DNA of 64,000 nucleotides from Psychrobacter immobilis (GTDB taxonomy: Bacteria; Pseudomonadota; Gammaproteobacteria; Pseudomonadales; Moraxellaceae): assembly GCF_904846285.1 (NCBI RefSeq), contig NZ_CAJHAD010000014.1, forward strand, positions 17,443-81,442, read 5' to 3'. A program made the position numbers and the translations under genes. The notes beneath the pieces are model-generated. The model was not told where the DNA came from. It saw nothing but the letters and a program-made list of their open reading frames with translations, and did not search any database. Positions 54,614 through 63,910 of the stretch are shown in pieces; the stretch's first letter is position 1; every line of letters begins with the position of its first letter.

Positions 54614-54973
54614 CAATACGCTCCAAATAAATAAGCAGCGTTATAAATAATAGCATTTACTCAGGTAGGTGCTATTTTTTTACCTATTTTTTACCTAAAA
54701 ACTCGTTATTCAAAACAAGTTATTAAAAGCTGATTATTTAAAACAACTCATTCAAAAAAAGTCATTCGAATAAGAAGTTAAAAATAAACAATTAAAATTA
54801 ATGAGCATTTGTCATCTTGACTATAAATCGCTACACTTTGTAGACAGCCTAAACAAATCTATAGTTGATGTTAGGCGCTCTATAAGCAAATAAATTAATA
54901 ATAAACAACAGACTTTGCGTGCAAAAATACGCTTTACTAAACTTAAGAATAATAACGATAAATAGGATCTGCC
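54614..54973. other. Intergenic region before the betaine ABC importer
   Basis: 360 bp. After the terminator, TTTTTTACCTA is duplicated, then several degenerate copies of a TTATTCAAAACAA-like unit (about 54700-54790). The remainder is AT-rich and carries AGGAT before the GTG start. Confidence 0.4.
54649..54682 (+). terminator. Terminator after the aldehyde dehydrogenase gene
   Basis: AATAGCA (54649-54655) pairs with TGCTATT (54670-54676) and is followed by a T run; weak but correctly placed. Confidence 0.55.
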
Positions 54974-56932
54974 GTGCGTCAATGGATTGCCTTTAGCTTA
55001 TTATTAATAAGCTCGCTAATACTATCTTTACCAGTATCCGCTGCTGTGTCAGGTTGTGATGCGCCGATTAAATTTGGCGCGCTCACGTGGGAGAGTGGGC
55101 AGTTTACCACTGGGGTATTAAAATATATCACTGAAAATGGCTATGGCTGTCAAGTGATTGAGGTGCCGGGCGCAGGTCCGGCGCTTGAAAATGCGCTGCT
55201 GCAAAATGATATCCAAGTCATCGGTGAGCAGTGGATAGGGCGCTCGCCGATTTTAGAGCAAGCTATCGAGGACAAAAAGGTGGCAATCATTGGCGACACG
55301 CTTGAGGGCGGTGCGACCCAAGGATGGTATGTGCCCAAATATGTCTTAGAAGAAAATCCAGGTCTGCGTCGTTATCAAGATTTGCCCAAATACGCTGAGT
55401 TGTTTATGGATCCTGAAGACCCGCGTAAGTCGCGTTTTATGAACTGTCCGTCAGGATGGGCATGTGAGATTTTTAATACCCGTTTATTAAAAAATACCGG
55501 TTTAGATAAGACTTTTAACAGTGTTCATCCCGGTACTGGCGCTGCGCTCGATGCTGAAATATCCTCTGCTTTTGAACAGCATAAACCCTTATTGTTTTAT
55601 TACTGGCAACCGACTGGGCTCATGGCAAAATACGACTTTGCGCCATTAGAGTTTCCCGCGCACGATGACGCCTGTTGGCAAGATTTATTACTTGCTAATG
55701 GCACCTCTGACTGTATCTCGGGTTTTCCTGTTTCTCCGCTAAGTATTGCAGTATCTACGCCTTTTATGCAGTCTAATCCTGAGCTGAGCAATTTTTTTAA
55801 ACAAGTTAAATTTACTCCTGACCAGCTCAACGGTGCTATTTTAGAGATGAGTGAAAGCAAGCGCAGCGGTGATGAACAAGCGCTGGTGTTTTTACGTAAT
55901 AATGCGGATATTTGGCAGACATGGATGACGCCAGAAGCGGCAGATAATATGGCAGCGAAGCTTGGGGTTAGTCTCAATGGTGGCGCTTTATCAAATAGCG
56001 CTGCGTCAGATACATTAAAAAATAAAAATACGGCTAATTTATTCGGCTTATCTTCAAGCTTTCCTTCGTGGTCGCTTGAAACCTCGCTCAACAAGGCTTT
56101 AGCAACTGTGGTTAGAAACTATGGTGATGTTTTCCGTGGTATCAGTAGCGCCGCCTTGACTTATTTATTGTTGCCTATTGAACGATTTTTAACGTTTATG
56201 CCGCCATGGCTAATCATTGCGCTAGTGACCGTCTTAGCATGGTTTGGTGTCCGTAAAATATGGTTTGCGCTGGCATGTGGCGTAGGACTGTTTTTAATTG
56301 GCGCATTTGGACTATGGGGCGCGTTGATTGATACCTTTGCGCTGCTCATTGTCTCAGTGTTGGTCACGGTGGTGATTGGTATTCCAATTGGTATTGCGAT
56401 GTCTGGCAGTCAATTACTGCGTAAAATTATCACGCCGATACTCGACGTTATGCAGACCATGCCAAGCTTTGTCTATTTAATACCCGTGCTGATGTTATTT
56501 GGGATTGGCAAAGTGCCCGCGCTATTCGCTACCATTATTTATGCCTTACCGCCGCTGATTCGTTTGACCACTTTGGGCATTACTCAAGTCAATCATGAGA
56601 TGGTCGAAGCAGGGCGCTCATTTGGTAGCACTCATCTTCAACTGCTTATTTGGATTAAATTGCCGCAAGCGCTGCCTAGTATCATGGCGGGTATTAATCA
56701 AGCGGTAATGATGTCGCTGTCTATGGTGGTGCTAGCTTCTATGATTGGCGCGCCGGGTCTTGGTGAAGATGTCTTGCAATCGATTCAAACCCTCAATATC
56801 GGTCAAGGTTTACAAGCCGGTACTGCTATTGTCATCGTTGCCATTATCATTGACCGTATCACGCAAGCCTTTGGTCAAGGGAAACGCGCGCGGCAAAAAA
56901 CCATTGATGCAGGCAGACGCCCAATCGGTTAA
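54974..56932 (+). CDS. Glycine betaine/proline-type ABC importer: fused substrate-binding protein and permease
   Basis: 652 aa, GTG start with AGGATCTGCC before it. Signal peptide (1-24, ISSLILSLPVSA), a ProX/OpuAC-like binding domain (about 28-330; FGALTWESGQFTTGVLKYI, GATQGWYVP) rich in Trp, and a permease domain (about 400-645) with six helices and the EAA loop VEAGRSFGSTHLQLLIWIKLP. The binding domain is at the N-terminus, the reverse of OpuA-type fusions. The ATPase follows immediately. Import of betaine or a related quaternary amine is likely; the exact ligand is unknown. Confidence 0.85.
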   Translation: MRQWIAFSLLLISSLILSLPVSAAVSGCDAPIKFGALTWESGQFTTGVLKYITENGYGCQVIEVPGAGPALENALLQNDIQVIGEQWIGRSPILEQAIEDKKVAIIGDTLEGGATQGWYVPKYVLEENPGLRRYQDLPKYAELFMDPEDPRKSRFMNCPSGWACEIFNTRLLKNTGLDKTFNSVHPGTGAALDAEISSAFEQHKPLLFYYWQPTGLMAKYDFAPLEFPAHDDACWQDLLLANGTSDCISGFPVSPLSIAVSTPFMQSNPELSNFFKQVKFTPDQLNGAILEMSESKRSGDEQALVFLRNNADIWQTWMTPEAADNMAAKLGVSLNGGALSNSAASDTLKNKNTANLFGLSSSFPSWSLETSLNKALATVVRNYGDVFRGISSAALTYLLLPIERFLTFMPPWLIIALVTVLAWFGVRKIWFALACGVGLFLIGAFGLWGALIDTFALLIVSVLVTVVIGIPIGIAMSGSQLLRKIITPILDVMQTMPSFVYLIPVLMLFGIGKVPALFATIIYALPPLIRLTTLGITQVNHEMVEAGRSFGSTHLQLLIWIKLPQALPSIMAGINQAVMMSLSMVVLASMIGAPGLGEDVLQSIQTLNIGQGLQAGTAIVIVAIIIDRITQAFGQGKRARQKTIDAGRRPIG

Positions 56933-56966
56933 TTACGAATCATAAAAATAATAAATGAGAATAATA

Positions 56967-57878
56967 ATGAACCATATTCAATTAGAAAATATCAGCAAGA
57001 TTTATAATGCCAATAGCTCGCAAGCGAAGTCGGCTTTGGCATTATTAGCAGAAGGTATGGACAGTATTGCCGTCAAAAAGCAGACCGGCTATTCGGTGGG
57101 GCTGTACGATATTAATTTAAGCGTTAAAGCGGGCGAGCTACATTGTATTATGGGCTTGTCAGGCTCTGGTAAATCAACCTTGATACGCCATATCAATCGT
57201 TTGATTGACCCAACTAGCGGTAAAATTTGGGTGGATACGGCTATTAACGCGAAAGAATCAGCGACAGAAATACCTTCTACTTCAATGTCTGTAAGTAGAA
57301 AGGAATTACCAAATGGCAACGGAAAATCTTCTGCTATTAATATTTTAGAGCTGAACGATAAAGAGCTACAGCATTATCGCCAGCAAACCGTCAGCATGGT
57401 TTTTCAACACTTTGGTTTAGTGCCACATATGACGGTGATGCAAAACGTCGCTTACGGTTTACGTGTGCGTAAAATGAGTATCAAAGAGCGCCATGAGGTT
57501 GCAAGATATTGGCTCAATGAAGTTGGGTTGCCCAATCTAGAACACAGCTATCCTGATGAATTGTCCGGCGGTATGCAGCAGCGGGTCGGACTGGCACGCG
57601 CGTTGGCAACCGACAATCCAGTCTTACTCATGGATGAGGCGTTCTCCGCACTAGATCCACTTATCCGCGCGCAGCTGCAAGATCAATTGCTGGATTTACA
57701 AGAGCGTCTTAATAAAACCATTGTCTTTATTACCCATGATATCGATGAGGCAGTCAAAGTTGGTCAGCGTATCAGTATTTTGAATGGTGGGCGTTTGGTA
57801 CAAACCGGTAGTGCAAGTGAGTTACGTCACAATCCCGCTGATGATTATGTTGCGCAATTTATGGGAGCCAAAAGTTAA
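56967..57878 (+). CDS. ABC importer ATPase, ProV-like
   Basis: 303 aa. Walker A GLSGSGKSTLIRHINRL, signature LSGGMQQRVGLARALA, Walker B VLLMDEAFSALDPLIR and the His loop IVFITHDIDEAV are intact. The N-terminus (AKSALALLAEGMDS) is the ProV-type leader. The CBS pair found in ProV is absent, and a Ser/Lys/Asn-rich insertion (about 95-122) lies before the Q-loop. ATG 56967 is preferred (GAGA upstream) over ATG 56955. It energises the fused permease. Confidence 0.9.
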   Translation: MNHIQLENISKIYNANSSQAKSALALLAEGMDSIAVKKQTGYSVGLYDINLSVKAGELHCIMGLSGSGKSTLIRHINRLIDPTSGKIWVDTAINAKESATEIPSTSMSVSRKELPNGNGKSSAINILELNDKELQHYRQQTVSMVFQHFGLVPHMTVMQNVAYGLRVRKMSIKERHEVARYWLNEVGLPNLEHSYPDELSGGMQQRVGLARALATDNPVLLMDEAFSALDPLIRAQLQDQLLDLQERLNKTIVFITHDIDEAVKVGQRISILNGGRLVQTGSASELRHNPADDYVAQFMGAKS

Positions 57879-58298
57879 TTCAGTTATATTTTTAATCTCA
57901 TTGATATCAATACATTGATTGGTGTATGCCAATTAAAATTCACTATTAAGTAATTGATTGGCTTTGTAATATGTATTTTTCATTATTTCATCCTCATATT
58001 AATACAACTAAGCATTAATAATTGCTTGCATCATTTCTTTGTCCTTACTTCTCTATATCACTACTCTTACTACGTTGTTAAAAAAGTGTAGCAACCCCTT
58101 ATTTACTATTAAAGTAAACTCCACTAGCGATGTATACTATTAAGATAGTCTAATGCAGTTACCATTCTTTTAATTTACCTATACCTGTCAATTTATTTAT
58201 TTTCACAAGCATTCATTCTGCTTAATTGCTTTTGAATACCCTTAATGACCATTAAATATTAAGCGTCTGCTCGCAAGACTTCGTAAAAAGGATCCACC
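57879..58298. other. Intergenic region before the MsrAB fusion gene
   Basis: 420 bp, about 70% AT by eye, with no supported gene or terminator hairpin. AAAAAGGAT at 58286-58294 is the ribosome binding site of the following gene. Confidence 0.45.
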
Positions 58299-60143
58299 AT
58301 GCTACCTGATAAACAAGATAATAAGTCTCATAATAAAAATCGTTATGATAAGCGCAGCAACGCTAGTGATTTCGCGACAGAGACACCGCGAGCGGCATCG
58401 CGTTGGTTAAAGAATGTTAGTGCTTTTGGTGTAACGACGGTATTAAGTGCAGGAATTCTGGTTGCTTGTGGGCAAATGAGTAGCGCGGAAAACAACTCTA
58501 AGAGCAATGATAACAGCAATTCCAGCAGCCAAAATAGTGGTGTAAAAAGCTCACGTGATATGTTGCCATCTGACATGCTTGGGCAAATGCAGGCGTTGCC
58601 GCAATTGACCAAGGGTTTGGGCAAAACAGGCGCTGCGGTCATTGATCCGAATAAGCCTACCTTGATTAAATTTTGGGCAAGCTGGTGCCCACTATGTTTA
58701 GGGACCCTTGCAGAAACCGAAGAGTGGCGTACCGATCCCAAATTTGCCGGTTTGAACGTTGTCACCGTTGCCAGTCCTGGTCACCTCAATGAAAAAGCCG
58801 ATGGTGAGTTCAATACTTGGTATGCAGGCGTGCAAGCCGACTATCCTAAGCTGCCAGTATTGTCTGACGCTTCAGGCGAGATGATTAATAAGCTTGGTGT
58901 GCAAGTATATCCAAGCTGGGCGATACTCGATAAAAAAGGCAACCTGGTACATTTGGTAAAAGGTAATATATCCGCAGAGCAAGCCTATGCCCTTGCTGAA
59001 AATGCTGATAATGACTTTGCCGAGCTAAAAGCCGGTAATGCCAAACCGGCAAACGCCCAAGCATTAGATAGTAATAGTAAGATTGAAACCATCAAGCAAA
59101 AAGATGGCGTTTACTATAACGATAAAGGTAAGGCGATTAATACGCGCTCAATTTATCTAGCAGGTGGCTGTTTCTGGGGCGTGGAAGCTTATATGGAGCG
59201 CGTCGAAGGTGTCGTGGATGCCGTATCAGGCTATGCCAATGGCGATACAGCCAATCCAAGCTATGAGCAAGTGATTCGTGGCTCAGGTCATGCCGAGACG
59301 GTCAAAGTAACCTATGATGCCGATAAAACTGATCTCGATACTATTTTGAAATACTACTTGCGCGTGATAGATCCAACCAGCTTAAACAAACAAGGCAATG
59401 ATCGCGGTGTCCAGTATCGATCTGGCGTTTATTATACGGATAAGGCAGACAAAGCGGTGATTAATGCTGCTCTCAAACGTGTACAGAGCCAGTATAAACA
59501 GAAAGTTGTGGTAGAAAATGTGCCGCTAGATAGTTTTTACTTGGCTGAAATGTATCATCAAGATTATTTGGCAAAAAATCCAAATGGCTATTGTCATGTC
59601 GATTTAAGCCTTGCCGATGATAAACCAGAAGGCACTGCGCGATCCAAGCTTGCACCGGTCAGCACGGTTGCTGAAACTTTAGATCCCAAACGCTATACGA
59701 ACTTTGATAAAAGCGCGCTAAAAAACACCCTAACCAAAGCTCAGTATAATATCACCCAAGAGGCGGCTACTGAGCGCGCGTTTAGTCATGAGTATGATGA
59801 TTTGTTTGCACCAGGGATTTATGTCGATGTGGTGAGCGGTGAGCCATTGTTTTTATCCACCGATAAGTACCAATCTGGCTGCGGCTGGCCAAGCTTTACC
59901 AAGCCAATTGATAAGCAAGTCATTACCCAACATGAGGATACCGCCTTTAATATGGTGCGTACCGAGATTCGCTCGCGGGTCGCAGACTCGCATTTGGGTC
60001 ATGTATTCCCAGATGGTCCCAAAGACCGTGGCGGTTTGCGCTATTGTATTAATGGCGGGGCGCTACAATTTATCCCAGTCGATGTGATGCCGCAGTCAGG
60101 CTATGCGCCGTTGGTAAAATTGGTAAAGCCTGCAAAACCTTAA
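58299..60143 (+). CDS. msrAB: Trx-MsrA-MsrB fusion: peptide methionine sulfoxide reductase, lipoprotein
   Basis: 614 aa in three enzymatic parts. A thioredoxin-like domain has CPLC (130-133 in FWASWCPLC). MsrA has its catalytic Cys291 in GGCFWG. MsrB has CGWPSF (Cys528) and the catalytic Cys583 in RYCINGG. This matches the Neisseria PilB/MsrAB arrangement. A basic N-terminus, a hydrophobic stretch and the lipobox LVAC (Cys57) indicate an outer-membrane or periplasmic lipoprotein that repairs oxidised methionine in envelope proteins, the Trx domain recycling the enzymes. The linker (about 60-95) is Ser/Asn-rich. A reductant donor of CcdA/DsbD type is not in view. Confidence 0.92.
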   Translation: MLPDKQDNKSHNKNRYDKRSNASDFATETPRAASRWLKNVSAFGVTTVLSAGILVACGQMSSAENNSKSNDNSNSSSQNSGVKSSRDMLPSDMLGQMQALPQLTKGLGKTGAAVIDPNKPTLIKFWASWCPLCLGTLAETEEWRTDPKFAGLNVVTVASPGHLNEKADGEFNTWYAGVQADYPKLPVLSDASGEMINKLGVQVYPSWAILDKKGNLVHLVKGNISAEQAYALAENADNDFAELKAGNAKPANAQALDSNSKIETIKQKDGVYYNDKGKAINTRSIYLAGGCFWGVEAYMERVEGVVDAVSGYANGDTANPSYEQVIRGSGHAETVKVTYDADKTDLDTILKYYLRVIDPTSLNKQGNDRGVQYRSGVYYTDKADKAVINAALKRVQSQYKQKVVVENVPLDSFYLAEMYHQDYLAKNPNGYCHVDLSLADDKPEGTARSKLAPVSTVAETLDPKRYTNFDKSALKNTLTKAQYNITQEAATERAFSHEYDDLFAPGIYVDVVSGEPLFLSTDKYQSGCGWPSFTKPIDKQVITQHEDTAFNMVRTEIRSRVADSHLGHVFPDGPKDRGGLRYCINGGALQFIPVDVMPQSGYAPLVKLVKPAKP

Positions 60144-60172
60144 TGATTGATATTGATAATTAAACTTATCAA

Positions 60173-60204
60173 GAGACGTTAAGCTTATGCCTGGCGTCTT
60201 TTTT
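60173..60204 (+). terminator. Terminator after msrAB
   Basis: AGACG (60174-60178) pairs with CGTCT (60195-60199), then T residues; the stem is short. Confidence 0.5.
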
Positions 60205-60425
60205 ATGGCTGATATTCCAAACTTATAGATCAGAGTAAAAGGATGGATACATTTATTATCGTTGTATTTTTGCTGTTATAAGCGTTGAGTTATGAAAAAC
60301 GGGGTAAACTTCGTTATACTCAAAATCTGAACCTTTTTTATTATTGGCATCTTGATAATTATTGATAGCTATTTCGTCGCTCGCTTTGTTTGGCGGCTTT
60401 TCTTTTTTGCATTTAAGGCTGTAAC

Positions 60426-61667
60426 ATGACCGTTACTCATACTGCTAAAACTTTTGAACCTATTATCACCTCGTTACTCGATAACGACTTATATAAATTT
60501 ACCATGCTACAAGCCATGTTGCATCAGTTTCCGCAGACCCATGGGGTGTACCGTTTTCGCTGCCGCAATAACGAGGATACGCTGTATCCGTTGGCAGATA
60601 TCAAAGAAGATTTAGAGCAACAGCTAGACAGCTTGTGTGAATTGCGATTTTTAGAAGATGAGCTGGAGTATTTGCGTGGATTGCGCTTTATGCGTTCAGA
60701 CTTCGTTGATTATCTAGAATTATTTAAGCTAAAACGCCGTTTTATCACCGTTAGCACCGATGAAAAAGGTCGCTTGTTTATTGACATCGAAGGGCCGATG
60801 ATTCAAGCGATGTTCTTTGAAGTATTTGTCCTAGCCATTGTTAATGAGCTATATTTTAGTGCTTTATCTAATGCCAGCGTCATTGAGGAAGGGCAGCGCA
60901 GGTTGGATGGAAAAGTTGAGTTATTGCATCAGTATGCGGTAAAGCAGGAAAAATATGATAATAATACACCGCCATTTATCGTCGCTGATTTTGGTACTCG
61001 TAGGCGTTTTAGCAAAGTCTGGCAAGCGCATGTGGTTGAGACTTTACATAACGCTGAACCAAAAATCGTTAGCGGTACGTCAAACGTTTATTTAGCAAAA
61101 AAACTCGGCATGACGCCAATTGGTACAATGGCACATGAGTTTATGCAGGCATTTCAGGCATTGGATGTGCGTTTGCGTGATTCACAAAAAGCGGCGCTTG
61201 AAGCGTGGGTACATGAATATCGCGGTGATTTAGGTATTGCACTGACCGACGTCGTTGGCATGGATGCGTTCTTACGCGATTTTGATTTATATTTTGCCAA
61301 GCTGTTCGATGGGCTGCGTCATGATAGCGGCGACCCTTATATTTGGGGTGACAAGGCCATTGCCCATTATAAGAAATTAAAGATAGACCCAAGAACCAAA
61401 ATTTTAACCTTTAGTGATGGCTTGGATTTAAATAAAGCTTGGGATTTACATCAGTACTTTAGAGGTCAAATAAGAACCAGCTTTGGCATTGGCACCAATT
61501 TGACCAATGATATGGGTATCACACCGATTAATATCGTCTTAAAATTGGTTGAGTGCAATGGGCAGCCGGTTGCCAAATTGTCAGACAGCCCAGGCAAGAC
61601 CATGATCAATAATGATACCTATCTTGCCTATTTGCGCCAAGTATTTGAAGTCGATGAGCCAGAATAA
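60426..61667 (+). CDS. pncB: Nicotinate phosphoribosyltransferase
   Basis: 413-aa cytoplasmic enzyme of NAD salvage (Preiss-Handler): nicotinate + PRPP to nicotinate mononucleotide. [15 protein letters not shown] at the N-terminus, [23 protein letters not shown] and [12 protein letters not shown] are typical; length agrees with E. coli (400 aa). It lies opposite to the xse genes, with which it is convergent. Confidence 0.96.
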   Translation: MTVTHTAKTFEPIITSLLDNDLYKFTMLQAMLHQFPQTHGVYRFRCRNNEDTLYPLADIKEDLEQQLDSLCELRFLEDELEYLRGLRFMRSDFVDYLELFKLKRRFITVSTDEKGRLFIDIEGPMIQAMFFEVFVLAIVNELYFSALSNASVIEEGQRRLDGKVELLHQYAVKQEKYDNNTPPFIVADFGTRRRFSKVWQAHVVETLHNAEPKIVSGTSNVYLAKKLGMTPIGTMAHEFMQAFQALDVRLRDSQKAALEAWVHEYRGDLGIALTDVVGMDAFLRDFDLYFAKLFDGLRHDSGDPYIWGDKAIAHYKKLKIDPRTKILTFSDGLDLNKAWDLHQYFRGQIRTSFGIGTNLTNDMGITPINIVLKLVECNGQPVAKLSDSPGKTMINNDTYLAYLRQVFEVDEPE

Positions 61668-61684
61668 AGCTGACTTAACTTAGT

Positions 61685-61930
61685 TTAAATGTCGCTGTTC
61701 TCTGTATTGTCATCTTCGGCGAAAGCGGCATCTAATGCTTGCTGCACGGCATTGATACGAGTTTCGCAAACACGATAAGCGGCAATCGACTCTTCAACCG
61801 TTGTCATCAGATTATCGATATCTGGCTCGTCTTGTTGCTGTAGTTCAGCGGCATTGGTTTTTAGAATATCATAAGCTGCCTTAAAAGTTTTTGGGGCGGC
61901 TTTTTTGCGTTTGCGAGTAGGGGTCGTCAT
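61685..61930 (-). CDS. xseB: Exodeoxyribonuclease VII small subunit
   Basis: 81 aa. A short helical protein with conserved ETRINAVQQAL near its C-terminus and an acidic tail. It complexes with XseA to degrade single-stranded DNA. A basic N-terminus (MTTPTRKRKKAAPKTF) precedes the coiled region. It follows xseA by 176 bp, a gap that holds the 77-bp inverted-repeat element. Confidence 0.9.
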   Translation of the reverse strand: MTTPTRKRKKAAPKTFKAAYDILKTNAAELQQQDEPDIDNLMTTVEESIAAYRVCETRINAVQQALDAAFAEDDNTENSDI

Positions 61931-62000
61931 AAGGTTTCCTAATTTTGAAATAAAAATTCAGTAGATAAGTAATTGTTAAATATTTTAGTTTTAGGAGTCT

Positions 62001-62077
62001 GCTGCTGGTATAAGTTTTCTTTGTTTGCTGTGTGACTTCGTCACTGTTCGAGGCTACGCAAAACTTATCCCAGCAGC
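62001..62077. repeat. Inverted-repeat element A between xseA and xseB
   Basis: GCTGCTGGTATAAGTTTT (62001-62018) matches, inverted, AAAACTTATCCCAGCAGC (62060-62077) at 17 of 18 positions around a 41-bp core. The core contains a small GTGA-CTTCG-TCAC hairpin (62032-62044). The arm shares CTGGTATAA/TTTT with element B at 63712. Confidence 0.75.
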
Positions 62078-62106
62078 TCTGTATTTTTATGGCAAATAGA
62101 CTATAA

Positions 62107-63618
62107 CTAATTGGTCTCCACATCAATAAGCTGTGCTTTCGCTTTGCCATCTTTTAAGACAATATGTACCGTTTGTTCAGCGTAAAGCTGACTACTGCTG
62201 GTCAGTATTTTTTTGCCTTTAGCGTCAGTGAGCATGGTATAGCCTTGCTTAAGCACGCGAGAGGGACGATGCAAGAGTACGATATCGCGCAGATGTTCGC
62301 TATCACGCTGTGCTTGTAGTAACTGCTGCTGGGCACTATGCATAATCGTTTTTTTATTGATTCGACTGTGCGTCGATGCGCTTGCTAACTGCTGATAAGC
62401 AGATGTTTGAATTTGCGCGTGCAAATCGCTGGTGAGTCTGACAGCTTGCTTGACTTGGCGCTGGGCGCTTTGCTGAATACTACGCCAAGCATAGTCACTG
62501 TCTTTTTGCAGGGCGGTTAATTGACCAATCGTTTGCGATTGTATTTGGCTCAACTGGCGTGTTGTCTGTTGCTCAGCGCTATTTAATTGCCGCTGCGCTG
62601 ATTGTTTGATTTGCGCTTGGTATTGCAGCGTTTGCGTGACGAGCTGGGCTAAATGCGCCATGATAGCAGCAATCACTTTTGACGGCGTATCGAAGCTGGT
62701 GTGCGCCACTTCATCTAAAATCACTTTATCACGCTCATGACCAATACCGACCCAGACAGGGATAGGCTGCTCGGCAACGAGGGCAGCAAGCTCGTAATCA
62801 TTGAGATACGCTAAATCACCAACGGCACCGCCGCCACGGATAATGACTAATAAATCAGGTAGGCGTTGATAGGTGTCATAAAACTGTTGCCCCGCGCTGA
62901 CGATAGCTTCACGGATTTCGCTTGGTGCGTGATTGCCTTGAAAAGTGGCGTGATGATAATGAAAATGACAGGCACCTGTACAAGCTAAGCGGTCCGCATC
63001 GGCTTGAAAGTCGCCCAATCCCGCCGCTTTTTCAGGGGCAATGACTAAGACATGCTCGATATCAAATGGGACGGGTAGCTGCTGATTCAGGTTTAATAAG
63101 CCTTCGCCAGTTAAGCGGTCGACCATCTCCGCATATTGCCGCGCCAAGTCGCCTAAAGTATAGCTTGGGTCAATATCTTCAATCGTCAGTGAGAAACCGT
63201 ATTGTGCATGAAAGCCTGCTGATACTTTGAGTAATACGGTCAAATCACGGTCAAGCGGCATGCCGGTTGCGCGCTCAAACTTTGCTAAGACGCGCGCCGC
63301 TTTAAAGCGCCAAAGGTTACCGCGGCAGCTGGCAATGACTTTGCCGTCGTCATCTTTTTCTGCCAGCTCAAAGTAATAATGCCCACCTTTACTTGATAAA
63401 TTACGAATCTCAGCTTTGACCCATACGCGGTGATTAAAGGTCTGTTTGATAACCATATCGACCGCCGATAGATAGTCGCTCAGCCGCAAAACCGTATCTT
63501 CTAAACTGACTTCGAGACTGTTTTCTTGCTCAGCCAGTTCGGCCTCCAAGGTCGCTAAATCTTTGGCAGGCGCTAAAACCTTAGCTTGTTTTGTATGTGA
63601 CAGGTTGGGTTTGCGCAT
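62107..63618 (-). CDS. xseA: Exodeoxyribonuclease VII large subunit
   Basis: 503 aa, cytoplasmic. N-terminal OB-fold (about 40-140; FNHRVWVKAEIRNLSSKGGHYYFELA) then the catalytic core with LLVIIRGGGAVGDLAYLND and IPVWVGIGHERDKVILDEVAH-TSFDTPSKVI-type motifs. The C-terminal 190 residues are a long coiled coil rich in Gln (about 320-470) that forms the XseB-binding arm. xseB follows in the same direction. Confidence 0.96.
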   Translation of the reverse strand: MRKPNLSHTKQAKVLAPAKDLATLEAELAEQENSLEVSLEDTVLRLSDYLSAVDMVIKQTFNHRVWVKAEIRNLSSKGGHYYFELAEKDDDGKVIASCRGNLWRFKAARVLAKFERATGMPLDRDLTVLLKVSAGFHAQYGFSLTIEDIDPSYTLGDLARQYAEMVDRLTGEGLLNLNQQLPVPFDIEHVLVIAPEKAAGLGDFQADADRLACTGACHFHYHHATFQGNHAPSEIREAIVSAGQQFYDTYQRLPDLLVIIRGGGAVGDLAYLNDYELAALVAEQPIPVWVGIGHERDKVILDEVAHTSFDTPSKVIAAIMAHLAQLVTQTLQYQAQIKQSAQRQLNSAEQQTTRQLSQIQSQTIGQLTALQKDSDYAWRSIQQSAQRQVKQAVRLTSDLHAQIQTSAYQQLASASTHSRINKKTIMHSAQQQLLQAQRDSEHLRDIVLLHRPSRVLKQGYTMLTDAKGKKILTSSSQLYAEQTVHIVLKDGKAKAQLIDVETN

Positions 63619-63711
63619 AATGATAGACCAAAGGTAAGAAGGTTTAAAAACTCGCTGCTTATATAGTAGAGTCTCTTTTATAGTAGAGCCACTTTAAAAT
63701 CAATAATATAG

Positions 63712-63779
63712 TGCGACTGGGATGAATTTTTCGCAGCCACTGTGATAGTAGTAAGCAAGGAAAATTTATACCAGTCGCA
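63712..63779. repeat. Inverted-repeat element B upstream of xseA
   Basis: GCGACTGGGATGAATTTTTC (63713-63732) pairs inverted with GGAAAATTTATACCAGTCGC (63759-63778) at 17 of 20 positions, plus one flanking T-A pair, around a 26-bp spacer. Its arm consensus CTGG-AT-A-TTTT is also found in element A. Confidence 0.7.
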
Positions 63780-63910
63780 AATAGCCACTAGTTATAGACT
63801 GATTTGAATGTATGGAACATTAGTTAGGGTAGTTTACCCCAAAAGTGCCGCTACAAAAAGTAAAGCCAATAAGCCGCGATGAATATACTATCTATCTCGC
63901 AAACTTATTG
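63780..63910. other. Intergenic DNA before the terminal repeat array
   Basis: AT-rich non-coding sequence between element B and the heptamer array; together with 63619-63711 and the elements it makes a 382-bp gene-free stretch at the edge. I see no open frame; TATAGTAGAG is directly repeated at about 63662 and 63680. Confidence 0.4.

Noticed and set aside
55600..56094. Minus-strand 164-codon frame inside the ABC fusion gene
   Set aside because: Composition is low in structure and it is wholly antisense to a domain-supported gene.
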